From: Pedobacter hartonius
GTDB lineage: Bacteria; Bacteroidota; Bacteroidia; Sphingobacteriales; Sphingobacteriaceae
Assembly (NCBI RefSeq): GCF_900107535.1
Contig: NZ_FNRA01000004.1
Location: 1-64,000 of the forward strand
Reading direction: 5' to 3'
Length of the DNA stretch: 64,000 bases
Of this stretch, positions 8,148 through 16,078 are shown piece after piece. Within the stretch, counting starts at the first letter, position 1; each line of letters opens with the position of its first letter. A model generated the notes under the pieces. It had not been told where the DNA came from, did no database searches, and saw only the letters and a list, made by a program, of their open reading frames with translations. The translations under genes were made by a program, and so were the position numbers.

Positions 8148-9626
8148 TTAAAATTTGGTTTGGGTAACAGCTATTTTTCCTGTTATCCAAAGTAATATAA
8201 ATGTAATGAGGGCATTCAAGATAATCAATTCAAAACCTATTTCATAACCAAACCAGTGTACACTGTTACTTTTGATAAAGAAAGACAATAAAGGTGACGC
8301 CACACAGATATATGGCACCATTTTATCTGCTACCGCGCGGTTGGTGAACATACCTAAGGTAAATAATCCCAGTAACGGCCCGTAGGTATAGGTTGCCGCG
8401 ATGAACATAGAGTTGACAACAGAATCATCATTGATGACCTTAAAGATCAGGATCACGACTACCATCAGGACGGAGAACCCGATATGTACCAGGTGCCTTT
8501 TTCTCACCAGTTCAGGCGTGTTCTGATCTTCCTTTTTATCGAAGTGTAAAAAATCCATACAAAAGGAGGTCGTCAATGCCGTTAACGCTGAATCTGTCGT
8601 TGCAAAAGTAGCGGCAGTTAATCCCAGCATAAAGATGATTCCGGGAATAATATTCAGGTGGTTCAGGGCGATTTCCGGATAGAGATTATCTGGTGTTTTT
8701 AACGCCGCAACATCAATTCCGTTCTTTTCGGCAAAGATATAGAGCAGTGCGCCCACGCTCAGAAAAAAGATGTTCATGATGACAAAAACACCGGTAAAGG
8801 TGAACATATTTTTCTGTGCTTCGCCAATGGTCTTCATACTCAGGTTTTTCTGCATCAGGTCCTGATCGAGGCCCGTCATGGCAATGGTGACGAAGATACC
8901 GCCCAGGAATTGCTTCAGGAAGTGCGATTTGGTTCCCATAAAGTCGTCCCAGAAGAACATCTTTGAATAACTGCTGTTCTTCACCGCTTCAAATGTTCCG
9001 GCGACGTCGAGATGTAACGACCGGGATATAAAGATTATGGACAGGATAACGGAGAGCAGCAGGAACACTGTTTGCAAAGTATCCGTAATAATGATTGTTT
9101 TCAGTCCGCCTTTATGGGTATACAACCAGATGAGCACCAGGCAAAGGACAATCGTAAGCCAGAAGGGTACATTCCAGGCATCAAATATAAACCGCTGCAA
9201 AACTATAGCTACCAGGAACAGGCGCAAAGAGGAACCGATTGTTCTGGAAAGCAGGAAAATAACAGCCCCGGTTTTATAACTGTGCGGCCCGAGGCGTCTT
9301 TCCAGGTAAGTGTAGATCGAGATCAGGTTCATCCTGTAATAAAGGGGCAGCAGTATTGTTGCGATAATGATAAACCCTACGGCATTTCCCAGAACGAACT
9401 GAAAATAGCCGAATTCACTTTTACCGACAGCTCCCGGTACAGAGATGAAAGTCACGCCGGAAAGTGCGGTACCGATCATTCCAAAAGCTACCAGGTACCA
9501 TTTTGAGTTCCTGTTGGCGATAAAAAATGAGGCATTGTCTGACGAGTTCCTTGAGGTAAAATAAGCTACTCCTACTAACAGGGCAAAATATCCTAGGAGG
9601 AAAGATAAAAGTATGGCTGGGGTCAT
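8148..9626 (-). CDS. Sodium/solute symporter (SSS family)
   Basis: A 492-residue inner-membrane transporter with about 13 hydrophobic segments, starting PAILLSFLLGYFALLVGVAYF. Family hallmarks include the N-terminal RNSKWYLVAFGMIGTALSGVTF segment and the FATTDSALTALTTSF segment, equivalent to the sodium-site helix of SSS carriers. Substrate (sugar, sialic acid, amino acid or other) cannot be assigned from sequence alone. It is transcribed divergently from recR, 84 bases apart, and lies just upstream of the LOG-family gene on the same strand. Confidence 0.88.
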   Translation of the reverse strand: MTPAILLSFLLGYFALLVGVAYFTSRNSSDNASFFIANRNSKWYLVAFGMIGTALSGVTFISVPGAVGKSEFGYFQFVLGNAVGFIIIATILLPLYYRMNLISIYTYLERRLGPHSYKTGAVIFLLSRTIGSSLRLFLVAIVLQRFIFDAWNVPFWLTIVLCLVLIWLYTHKGGLKTIIITDTLQTVFLLLSVILSIIFISRSLHLDVAGTFEAVKNSSYSKMFFWDDFMGTKSHFLKQFLGGIFVTIAMTGLDQDLMQKNLSMKTIGEAQKNMFTFTGVFVIMNIFFLSVGALLYIFAEKNGIDVAALKTPDNLYPEIALNHLNIIPGIIFMLGLTAATFATTDSALTALTTSFCMDFLHFDKKEDQNTPELVRKRHLVHIGFSVLMVVVILIFKVINDDSVVNSMFIAATYTYGPLLGLFTLGMFTNRAVADKMVPYICVASPLLSFFIKSNSVHWFGYEIGFELIILNALITFILLWITGKIAVTQTKF

Positions 9627-9698
9627 GGTTCGGGTTCGGCTTGAAAGCGAATGTAAGAAAAATCATATTTTAAAAATCAAAATAACAGAAGATAAATC

Positions 9699-9706
9699 TA
9701 AATTTG
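9699..9706 (+). promoter_or_regulatory. -7 box TAAATTTG immediately before recR
   Basis: Exact match to TAnnTTTG, ending four bases before the recR ATG at 9711. With a start about 6-7 bases after the box, the mRNA would begin at or next to the start codon. No good -33 element is visible. Confidence 0.5.
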
Positions 9707-9710
9707 TAGA

Positions 9711-10328
9711 ATGAACTTTTCTTCCAAGCTTCTTGAAGATGCTGTTAATGAATTTTCTAAATTACCGGGGGTAGGGCAAAAAACTGCATTGAGGCTGGTA
9801 CTGCACCTGCTGGGCAAAGAGCAGGAGGAAGTGGATACTTTCGGCAATTCCATGATCAGGCTAAAAAGGGATATTAAACACTGTAATATCTGCCATAACA
9901 TATCAGACCTTCCTGTATGCAGTATCTGTTTGTCGCCCAAGCGCGAAAAGGAAGTGATCTGCGTGGTAGAAGATACCCGTGATGTAATGGCGATAGAGAA
10001 TACTTCACAGTATTTTGGTGCCTACCACGTGCTTGGCGGTTTAATCTCACCTATGGATGGCATCGGCCCCTCAGATCTTTTTATTGATTCACTGGTGCAG
10101 CGTGTGGCTACAACCCCTGTAAAGGAGATCATCCTGGCACTCAGCGCAACAATGGAAGGTGATACCACGCTGTTCTATCTCTATAAAAGACTTAAAGATT
10201 TCCAGGTTCCCATTACAACCATTGCCCGCGGAATAGCCTTCGGGGGTGAGCTGGAATATGCAGATGAGATCACACTCGGCCGGTCTATCGTAACAAGGGT
10301 ACCTTACGTCAATTCAATTATAAAATAA
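9711..10328 (+). CDS. recR: Recombination protein RecR
   Basis: A 205-residue RecR. It acts with RecF and RecO in loading RecA at gaps. It starts with the helix-hairpin-helix region (LPGVGQKTALRLVLHLL), then a four-cysteine zinc finger (CNICHNISDLPVCSIC, about residues 57-72), and a Toprim domain (VVEDTRDVMAIE, then ILALSATMEGDTT). Length is normal. The SDR gene follows 5 bases later, so the two are probably co-transcribed. Confidence 0.95.
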   Translation: MNFSSKLLEDAVNEFSKLPGVGQKTALRLVLHLLGKEQEEVDTFGNSMIRLKRDIKHCNICHNISDLPVCSICLSPKREKEVICVVEDTRDVMAIENTSQYFGAYHVLGGLISPMDGIGPSDLFIDSLVQRVATTPVKEIILALSATMEGDTTLFYLYKRLKDFQVPITTIARGIAFGGELEYADEITLGRSIVTRVPYVNSIIK

Positions 10329-10333
10329 TAACC

Positions 10334-11146
10334 ATGGATTTTAAAGATAAAGTGGTCATCGTAACCGGTGCCTCGTCCGGCATAGGAAAATCATGTGCAG
10401 AGGAATTCGCAAAACGCGGTGCAAAAGTGGTTCTTGCCGCAAGACAATTTGTAACGTTGTGTGAAATTGCAGCCGGCCTGGAACAAAAGTACGGTGTCAA
10501 GGCACTGGCGGTGCAGGCAGACGTAACCAAAGAGGAAGAATGCGAGCAGCTGATCAAACAGGCCGTATCAACTTTTGGTAAGGTAGATATCCTGCTGAAC
10601 AGCGCTGGTATATCCATGCGCGCGCTGTTCATTGAAATGGATCTGTCTGTGATCAGAACGGTGATGGAAGTGAACTTCTATGGTGCTGTGTATTGTACAA
10701 AATTCGCTTTACCGGAAATCCTAAAAACCAAAGGGGCTATTGTTGGGGTATCTTCTTCCGCAGGTTATCGCGGATTGCCCGGAAGGACTGCATATACGGC
10801 CTCTAAATTTGCTTTAAATGGTTTTATGGAGGCATTGAGGACGGAATTGTTACGGAAGGGGGTACTCGTGATGGTGGCTTCCCCGGGTTTCACTACTTCT
10901 AATATCCGTGTCACGGCATTGGATAAAAATGGAGAAATGCATGGCGCTACCAATATGGATGAAGGTAAAATGATGTCTCCTGAAGAAGTTGCCGAAAGGA
11001 TTGCAAATGGAATAGCAGGCCGCAAGCGTGATTTGATTATGACTGTTCAGGGAAAACTAGCCATCTGGATGAATAAACTGTTTCCCGCACTTACCGATAA
11101 GCTGGTTTACAAACACTATCAAAAAGAAGGAACACTGAAGGAATAA
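10334..11146 (+). CDS. SDR-family NAD(P)-dependent oxidoreductase
   Basis: A 270-residue classical short-chain dehydrogenase/reductase. The cofactor loop is TGASSGIG (about 11-18), the NSAG motif is at about 89-92, and the catalytic Ser and Tyr-x-x-x-Lys are in VSSSAGYRGLPGRTAYTASK. The C-terminal tail is typical of membrane-associated short-chain reductases of Bacteroidota (LAIWMNKLFPALTDKLVY). Substrate unknown. Likely in an operon with recR. Confidence 0.9.
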   Translation: MDFKDKVVIVTGASSGIGKSCAEEFAKRGAKVVLAARQFVTLCEIAAGLEQKYGVKALAVQADVTKEEECEQLIKQAVSTFGKVDILLNSAGISMRALFIEMDLSVIRTVMEVNFYGAVYCTKFALPEILKTKGAIVGVSSSAGYRGLPGRTAYTASKFALNGFMEALRTELLRKGVLVMVASPGFTTSNIRVTALDKNGEMHGATNMDEGKMMSPEEVAERIANGIAGRKRDLIMTVQGKLAIWMNKLFPALTDKLVYKHYQKEGTLKE

Positions 11147-11209
11147 CCCGGTGGACCAGTGCTGGTTTCTGTTTAAATAATGCCATAACTGCCTGAAATT
11201 TTAGAAATG

Positions 11210-11241
11210 TTTGCAAATATTAAAAAACTATTACATATTTG
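11210..11241 (+). promoter_or_regulatory. Possible promoter of the trp leader
   Basis: TTTG at 11210-11213 is followed after 20 bases by CATATTTG (11234-11241), which matches TAnnTTTG at seven positions. The predicted start falls at about the ATG of the leader peptide (11247). Confidence 0.35.
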
Positions 11242-11246
11242 TTTCA

Positions 11247-11294
11247 ATGATACTTACAAACGGACATAACAACTGGTGGTGGCACAGCGCTTAG
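11247..11294 (+). CDS. trp operon leader peptide (15 residues, three consecutive Trp)
   Basis: An ORF reading MILTNGHNNWWWHSA then TAG. Three adjacent TGG codons (11274-11282) near the end of a tiny ORF, directly followed by competing hairpins and a terminator before trpD, are the standard design of ribosome-mediated transcription attenuation. Low charged tRNA-Trp would stall the ribosome at these codons and favour readthrough. It is too short for normal gene callers. Confidence 0.85.
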   Translation: MILTNGHNNWWWHSA

Positions 11295-11362
11295 CGTGTG
11301 TAACCCCATTCTGTACGTTTTATTTTATATAAAAATATTTTGAGGGTTGCTTTATAGCAACC
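11283..11362 (+). promoter_or_regulatory. trp attenuator (pause hairpin, antiterminator, terminator)
   Basis: The segment just after the Trp codons folds as CACA(G)CGC/GCGTGTG across the leader stop codon. The region TAACCCC that follows (about 11301-11307) can pair with GAGGGTT at 11342-11348, which is the 5' arm of the terminator stem, so the two structures exclude each other. This corresponds to the Bacteroidota trp leader type of attenuator. The antiterminator pairing is drawn by eye. Confidence 0.7.
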
Positions 11363-11372
11363 TTTTCTGTTT
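11345..11372 (+). terminator. Attenuator terminator before trpD
   Basis: Seven-bp stem GGTTGCT/AGCAACC (11345-11351 and 11356-11362) with TTAT loop, followed by TTTTCTGTTTT. It ends 8 bases before the trpD ATG. Confidence 0.8.
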
Positions 11373-11379
11373 TACAACC

Positions 11380-12366
11380 ATGAAGAAAATACTGAACCAC
11401 TTATTTGAAAACAAATCTTTTAGCCGACAGGAATCCCAGCGGATTCTGACGGCAATCGCATCAGGTGAATTTAACAATTCGCAGATCGCGGCATTCATCA
11501 CTGCTTTTGGCATGCGTAATATTACCGTTGCCGAGCTGCAGGGCTTCCGCGATGCAATGCTCGACCTCTGTGTAAAAGTAAACTTATCAGATTATGACCT
11601 GATAGACCTCTGCGGAACCGGCGGTGACGGAAAAGATACCTTTAATATTTCTACGCTGGCTTCGTTCGTTGTAGCCGGAGCGGGATATAAAGTTGCCAAA
11701 CACGGTAACTACGGCGTTTCTTCAGGTTGTGGCTCTTCCAATGTGATGGAATACCTCGGCTATCAGTTTACAGCCAATGAAGATGAACTGAAACGCAGCC
11801 TGGACCGCGCAGGGATCTGTTTTATACATGCTCCTTTGTTCAACCCGGCGATGAAAATAGTTGCCCCGATACGTAAAGACCTGGGGGTTAAAACATTTTT
11901 TAATATGCTTGGGCCAATGGCAAATCCTGCACAACCCAGGAATCAGATTGTTGGTGTATTTAGCCTGGAGCTTGCCCGCCTTTACGCCTACCTGTACCAG
12001 GAAACGGATAAGAACTATACCATTATACATGCCGTAGATGGCTTCGATGAGATATCCCTTACCTGTGATGTGAAAACCTTTAGTAAAAGCGGCGAAGCAT
12101 TGCTTAAAGTTAGCGACCTGGGGTTTGAGGAGATCAATGAAAATGAGATCGTAGGCGGTGATACGGTTCATTCATCTGCTGATATCTTTATGCATGTACT
12201 GGAAGGGGTAGGAACAGACCCTCAGCAAAATGTAGTACTTTGTAATGCAGCCATGGCCATCCAAACCATCAAGCCCGAACAATCCTTTGCAGATTGTTAC
12301 TATGAGGCTGAAACCTCACTAGTGGGCGGACTGGCCCTGAAAAGTTTTAAAAGCCTTCTAGGATGA
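11380..12366 (+). CDS. trpD: Anthranilate phosphoribosyltransferase
   Basis: This 328-residue enzyme catalyses the second step of tryptophan synthesis, transfer of phosphoribose from PRPP to anthranilate. The phosphoribose-binding motif CGTGGDGKDTFNIST is near residues 78-92, then HGNYGVSSGCGSS and the metal-binding DGFDEIS. I choose the ATG at 11380 (MKKILNHLF); the frame is open further upstream, but that lies inside the terminator hairpin. The stop codon overlaps the trpF start (ATGA). It is the first structural gene after the attenuator, which is unusual because trpE and trpG normally precede it. Confidence 0.95.
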   Translation: MKKILNHLFENKSFSRQESQRILTAIASGEFNNSQIAAFITAFGMRNITVAELQGFRDAMLDLCVKVNLSDYDLIDLCGTGGDGKDTFNISTLASFVVAGAGYKVAKHGNYGVSSGCGSSNVMEYLGYQFTANEDELKRSLDRAGICFIHAPLFNPAMKIVAPIRKDLGVKTFFNMLGPMANPAQPRNQIVGVFSLELARLYAYLYQETDKNYTIIHAVDGFDEISLTCDVKTFSKSGEALLKVSDLGFEEINENEIVGGDTVHSSADIFMHVLEGVGTDPQQNVVLCNAAMAIQTIKPEQSFADCYYEAETSLVGGLALKSFKSLLG

Positions 12367-12986
12367 AAGCTCAGCTGAAAATTTGCGGAATGAGAGTACC
12401 GGCCAATATTGCCGAGGCCATTGCATTACAGCCGGCATATATGGGTTTTTTGATGTATCCCGGCTCTAAAAGATTCATAGCAGATCTCGACGCAGCGACC
12501 ATCATTTCTATTCCTGCAGATATTAAAACTACTGGTGTTTTCGTTAATGAAGAGCTGGAAGCAGTGAAAAAGGCAATTGACCTGTACCATTTTAAAGCCG
12601 TTCAGTTACATGGAAATGAAAGCCCGGATTACTGTATGGAGCTGCAAGGCAAAGCCGAAGTGATTAAAGCCTTCGGAATCGATGAGACATTCGATTTCAG
12701 TACACTGGAGGCATACGCTGATGCAGTAGACTATTTTTTGTTTGATACCCAAACGCCGGAGCACGGAGGTTCAGGAAAGGCATTCAACTGGCACCTGCTG
12801 GAGAATTATACTTTGCAAAAGTCCTATTTCCTCAGTGGTGGAATAGGCCTGGCGAATGCTCCCGGATTACTGGAGATCAGGGATGAACGTTTTTATGCTA
12901 TTGATGTGAACAGCCGGTTTGAACAGTCCCCGGGTTTAAAGGACATCGCCCGGCTCACCGAATTTAAAAAATTATTAGGCTGCTAA
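12363..12986 (+). CDS. trpF: Phosphoribosylanthranilate isomerase
   Basis: A 207-residue TIM-barrel enzyme that performs the Amadori rearrangement of phosphoribosylanthranilate. It starts with the family signature LKICGM containing the catalytic Cys. It also has the KAVQLHGNESPDYC motif, a catalytic Asp in YFLFDTQTPEHGGSGKAFNW, and the phosphate-binding FLSGGIGLANA. Normal length, four-base overlap with trpD. In many relatives trpC would lie between trpD and trpF; here it does not. Confidence 0.95.
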   Translation: MKAQLKICGMRVPANIAEAIALQPAYMGFLMYPGSKRFIADLDAATIISIPADIKTTGVFVNEELEAVKKAIDLYHFKAVQLHGNESPDYCMELQGKAEVIKAFGIDETFDFSTLEAYADAVDYFLFDTQTPEHGGSGKAFNWHLLENYTLQKSYFLSGGIGLANAPGLLEIRDERFYAIDVNSRFEQSPGLKDIARLTEFKKLLGC

Positions 12987-13017
12987 CGGATACAGTGGCT
13001 GATTAAATGATAACACT

Positions 13018-14199
13018 ATGAACTATTTTGTAAACGAAAAAGGTTACTACGGAGATTTTGGGGGAGCATATATTCCTGAAATGCTTTACCCGAATGTTGA
13101 AGAACTGAGACAAAACTATCTTAAGATCATCAACGATGCAGATTTTCAAAAGGAATTTCATGCATTGCTGAAGGATTATGTTGGAAGGCCTTCGCCACTT
13201 TATCTGGCTAAACGCTTATCAAAAAAATATAATGCCCATATCTTCCTGAAAAGGGAAGACCTGAACCATACAGGGGCGCATAAGATTAACAATACGATCG
13301 GTCAGATTTTACTGGCCGAGAAGCTGGGAAAGAAAAGGATCATTGCTGAGACCGGTGCCGGGCAACATGGCGTGGCCACTGCTACCGTTTGCGCCCTGCG
13401 CGGCCTGGAATGTGTGATTTACATGGGTGAAGTGGATATTCAACGTCAGGCACCCAATGTGGCAAGGATGAAAATGCTGGGTGCTACGGTTATTTCGGCA
13501 GTATCTGGCAGTAAAACACTGAAGGATGCAACCAATGAGGCCATGCGCGACTGGATCAATAACCCTGTTGATACACACTATATCATCGGTTCTGTTGTTG
13601 GCCCGCATCCCTATCCTGATATGGTATCCATCTTTCAGTCTGTCATTTCTGAAGAAACGAAAAAACAGCTGATGGAACAAACCGGAAGCGACCAGCCGGA
13701 TTACGTACTTGCCTGTGTAGGTGGCGGCAGTAATGCCATGGGTATGTTCTATCATTTCATTGGTGATGAAAATGTAAAACTGATTGCCGTAGAGGCTGCA
13801 GGTAAGGGCGTAAGCAGCGGATTTTCTGCGGCCACTACATTCCTGGGCAAAGAAGGAGTCTTACATGGCAGCAGGAGCATCCTGATGCAAACGGCAGACG
13901 GACAGGTGGTGGAACCGCATTCTGTTTCTGCCGGACTGGATTATCCCGGAATTGGTCCGCAACATGCACACTTGTTTAAAACTACAAGAGCACAATATGC
14001 TTCCATTACAGATGAAGAGTCACTGGAAGCAGGATTGTTGTGTACCCAGATGGAAGGCATCATTCCTGCCATTGAAAGTGCCCACGCCCTCGCTTACCTG
14101 GAGAAAATGGAATTCACAGGAAATGAAAATGTTGTGGTGTGCCTTTCCGGAAGGGGAGATAAGGATATGCAGACTTACATGAACTATTTCGGATTTTAA
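13018..14199 (+). CDS. trpB: Tryptophan synthase beta chain
   Basis: This 393-residue PLP enzyme condenses indole with serine. The PLP lysine is in [11 protein letters not shown], and GGGSNAMG (the cofactor phosphate loop) appears near residue 236. The signature [13 protein letters not shown] is intact. It lies 31 bases after trpF and 28 bases before trpA and should form the alpha2-beta2 complex with TrpA. Confidence 0.97.
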   Translation: MNYFVNEKGYYGDFGGAYIPEMLYPNVEELRQNYLKIINDADFQKEFHALLKDYVGRPSPLYLAKRLSKKYNAHIFLKREDLNHTGAHKINNTIGQILLAEKLGKKRIIAETGAGQHGVATATVCALRGLECVIYMGEVDIQRQAPNVARMKMLGATVISAVSGSKTLKDATNEAMRDWINNPVDTHYIIGSVVGPHPYPDMVSIFQSVISEETKKQLMEQTGSDQPDYVLACVGGGSNAMGMFYHFIGDENVKLIAVEAAGKGVSSGFSAATTFLGKEGVLHGSRSILMQTADGQVVEPHSVSAGLDYPGIGPQHAHLFKTTRAQYASITDEESLEAGLLCTQMEGIIPAIESAHALAYLEKMEFTGNENVVVCLSGRGDKDMQTYMNYFGF

Positions 14200-14227
14200 C
14201 ACAGCAATTTTCTACAACAAAGAACAA

Positions 14228-14995
14228 ATGAACAGAATTGACCTATTATTCAAGGAGAAAAAGAACAATATCCTTTCTATATATTATACCGCAGGTTATC
14301 CTGGTTTGGGAGATACCGTTGCGATTGCAGAGGCCCTGCAGGAATCAGGAGCAGATATGCTGGAAATCGGATTTCCGTATTCAGATCCGGTAGCGGACGG
14401 GCCGGTGATACAGGCCACCAGCAAGCAGGCGCTGGATAATGGAATGGACCTGAACCTGTTATTCGAACAGCTGAAACAATTGCGTAAAAAGGTAACTATT
14501 CCTGTACTGCTGATGGGTTACGTTAATCCGGTATTGCAATATGGCGTAGAAAACTTCTGCAAGGCTTGTGCCGATGCAGGAATTGATGGTTGTATAGTAC
14601 CAGATCTGCCGATGTATGAGTATGAAGAGTTATATCAAGGTGTTTTTCTGAAATATGGCTTGCGTAATATCTTTTTGGTTACCCCCCAGACTTCTGATGA
14701 ACGTATCCGGAAAATAGACGGATTAAGTGATGGGTTTATCTATTTGCTTTCTGCATCAGCTACTACAGGGAAAAACCTGAATGTTTCTGATGTCACTACA
14801 ACTTACTTCTCCAGGGTTGCCGCAATGGAACTGAAGAATCCTACGCTGATCGGATTTGGGATCAGCAGCAAGGAGACCTTTGAAAAAGCATGCAAGTATG
14901 CCAATGGCGGAATCATCGGTACCGCATTTGTAAAGGCTGTGGCAAAGGGAGATCTGAAAGAGAATATCAGCTCTTTTATGAAGATGTTCAGGTAA
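14228..14995 (+). CDS. trpA: Tryptophan synthase alpha chain
   Basis: A 255-residue TIM-barrel lyase that releases indole from indole-3-glycerol phosphate and passes it to TrpB. The catalytic Glu lies in MLEIGFPYSDPVADGPVIQ and the catalytic Asp in AGIDGCIVPDLPM. The GFGISSKE phosphate loop is present. Last gene of the operon. Because it needs indole-3-glycerol phosphate, a trpC gene must exist elsewhere if the pathway is complete. Confidence 0.97.
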   Translation: MNRIDLLFKEKKNNILSIYYTAGYPGLGDTVAIAEALQESGADMLEIGFPYSDPVADGPVIQATSKQALDNGMDLNLLFEQLKQLRKKVTIPVLLMGYVNPVLQYGVENFCKACADAGIDGCIVPDLPMYEYEELYQGVFLKYGLRNIFLVTPQTSDERIRKIDGLSDGFIYLLSASATTGKNLNVSDVTTTYFSRVAAMELKNPTLIGFGISSKETFEKACKYANGGIIGTAFVKAVAKGDLKENISSFMKMFR

Positions 14996-15189
14996 TATCA
15001 GGCTGTCCTCTTTGATGTGCAAAATTCAAAGTCTTTTACATCATTGGCTGGGATGATCTCATTTGGATATCGGCATGTTATCAGCCTTTTCAGTTGAGTT
15101 TTCAAGGGCTTTGCTGAAAAACAAGCCCTCTTTTCCCGGCGAGTGTTTTAAGCTCCGTCTGTAGCACGGTGGCATAGAAGATCCCTGAG

Positions 15190-15303
15190 AAGATCTTTAA
15201 AAATATGGTTGTTTGTGTCATTCCGGCCTTGTCGTTCTTTTGCGCAGCAAATTAATGCAGTCGGAATGATACAACAACTATATTTTCCAATCAGATGATC
15301 TTT
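15190..15303. repeat. Imperfect inverted repeat in the trpA to tsaC gap
   Basis: Arms at about 15190-15225 and 15262-15303 align as reverse complements over some 30 positions with a few gaps (core GTTGTTTGTGTCATTCCG against CGGAATGATACAACAAC). The remainder of the 15001-15379 gap shows no convincing gene; the 92-codon minus-strand ORF there reads as low-quality protein. It may be the remnant of a small mobile element. Confidence 0.45.
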
Positions 15304-15379
15304 TGTTAAACGATACCATCCAGGAAAACAGCCAGGGCACAAATTATTCCTGAATACAGCGAATGACCACGGTATAAAA

Positions 15380-16000
15380 TTACAGGTAATTTTCCAGTAT
15401 ACCCTTTCCTTCGCGGATGATTTCAAAGTCGCCCATAGTACAGTCTACTACTGTAGATGGCTCATTGTCTCCATAACCGCCATCGATGATAAGGTCAACC
15501 AGGTCTTTATACTTCTCATGGATCAGTTCCGGATCAGTAGAATATTCGATGAGTTCATCATCATCTTTGATGGAGGTAGAGAGGATTGGATTTCCCAGCA
15601 CCTTTACAATTTCCCTCGCAATGTTATTGTCAGGCACCCTGATACCCACAGTTTTTTTGTTTGAACTAAGTAGTTTCGGCACATTGTTATTGGCATTAAA
15701 GATGAAAGTAAAAGGACCGGGCAATGCTTTCTTCAACAATCGAAATACCGTGGTGTCAATGGGTTTTACATAATCTGAAATGTGGCTCAGGTCTGAGCAG
15801 ATAAACGAGAAATTTGCTTTTTCAGGCTTAATTCCCCGGATCTGGCAGATCCTTTCTATAGCCTTTTGATTGGTAATATCACAGCCCAGCCCGTATACGG
15901 TATCGGTGGGATAAATGATAATTCCTCCTTTTTTAAGCACCTCGACAACCTGTTCGATGGCCTTTGGATTAGGATTCTCCGGATATATTTTGATAAGCAT
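15380..16000 (-). CDS. L-threonylcarbamoyladenylate synthase (TsaC/Sua5/YrdC family)
   Basis: A 206-residue YrdC-domain protein. The family forms threonylcarbamoyl-AMP from Thr, bicarbonate and ATP for the t6A modification at tRNA position 37. Visible features are the N-terminal [18 protein letters not shown] nucleotide/Thr-binding segment, a lysine-rich [17 protein letters not shown] stretch, and the PGPFTFIF and VGIRVPD motifs. No C-terminal Sua5 domain. mtaB (another position-37 tRNA modifier) is elsewhere in the window. The near-consensus box TAAATTTA lies 3 bases before its start. Confidence 0.9.
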   Translation of the reverse strand: MLIKIYPENPNPKAIEQVVEVLKKGGIIIYPTDTVYGLGCDITNQKAIERICQIRGIKPEKANFSFICSDLSHISDYVKPIDTTVFRLLKKALPGPFTFIFNANNNVPKLLSSNKKTVGIRVPDNNIAREIVKVLGNPILSTSIKDDDELIEYSTDPELIHEKYKDLVDLIIDGGYGDNEPSTVVDCTMGDFEIIREGKGILENYL

Positions 16001-16078
16001 ATGTAAATTTACTAAAAACTTTCATCCGTAATTTGATAATTATCGTACTATTGATGATTAATTGTTAAACCTGTTTGT

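Noticed and set aside
11347..11379. TTG-initiated upstream start for trpD
   Set aside because: It lies inside the attenuator terminator stem; the ATG at 11380 matches the family N-terminus.
15148..15426. 92-codon minus-strand ORF after trpA
   Set aside because: Cys/Arg/Trp-rich and low quality, overlaps the inverted repeat, with no recognisable motif; judged accidental.
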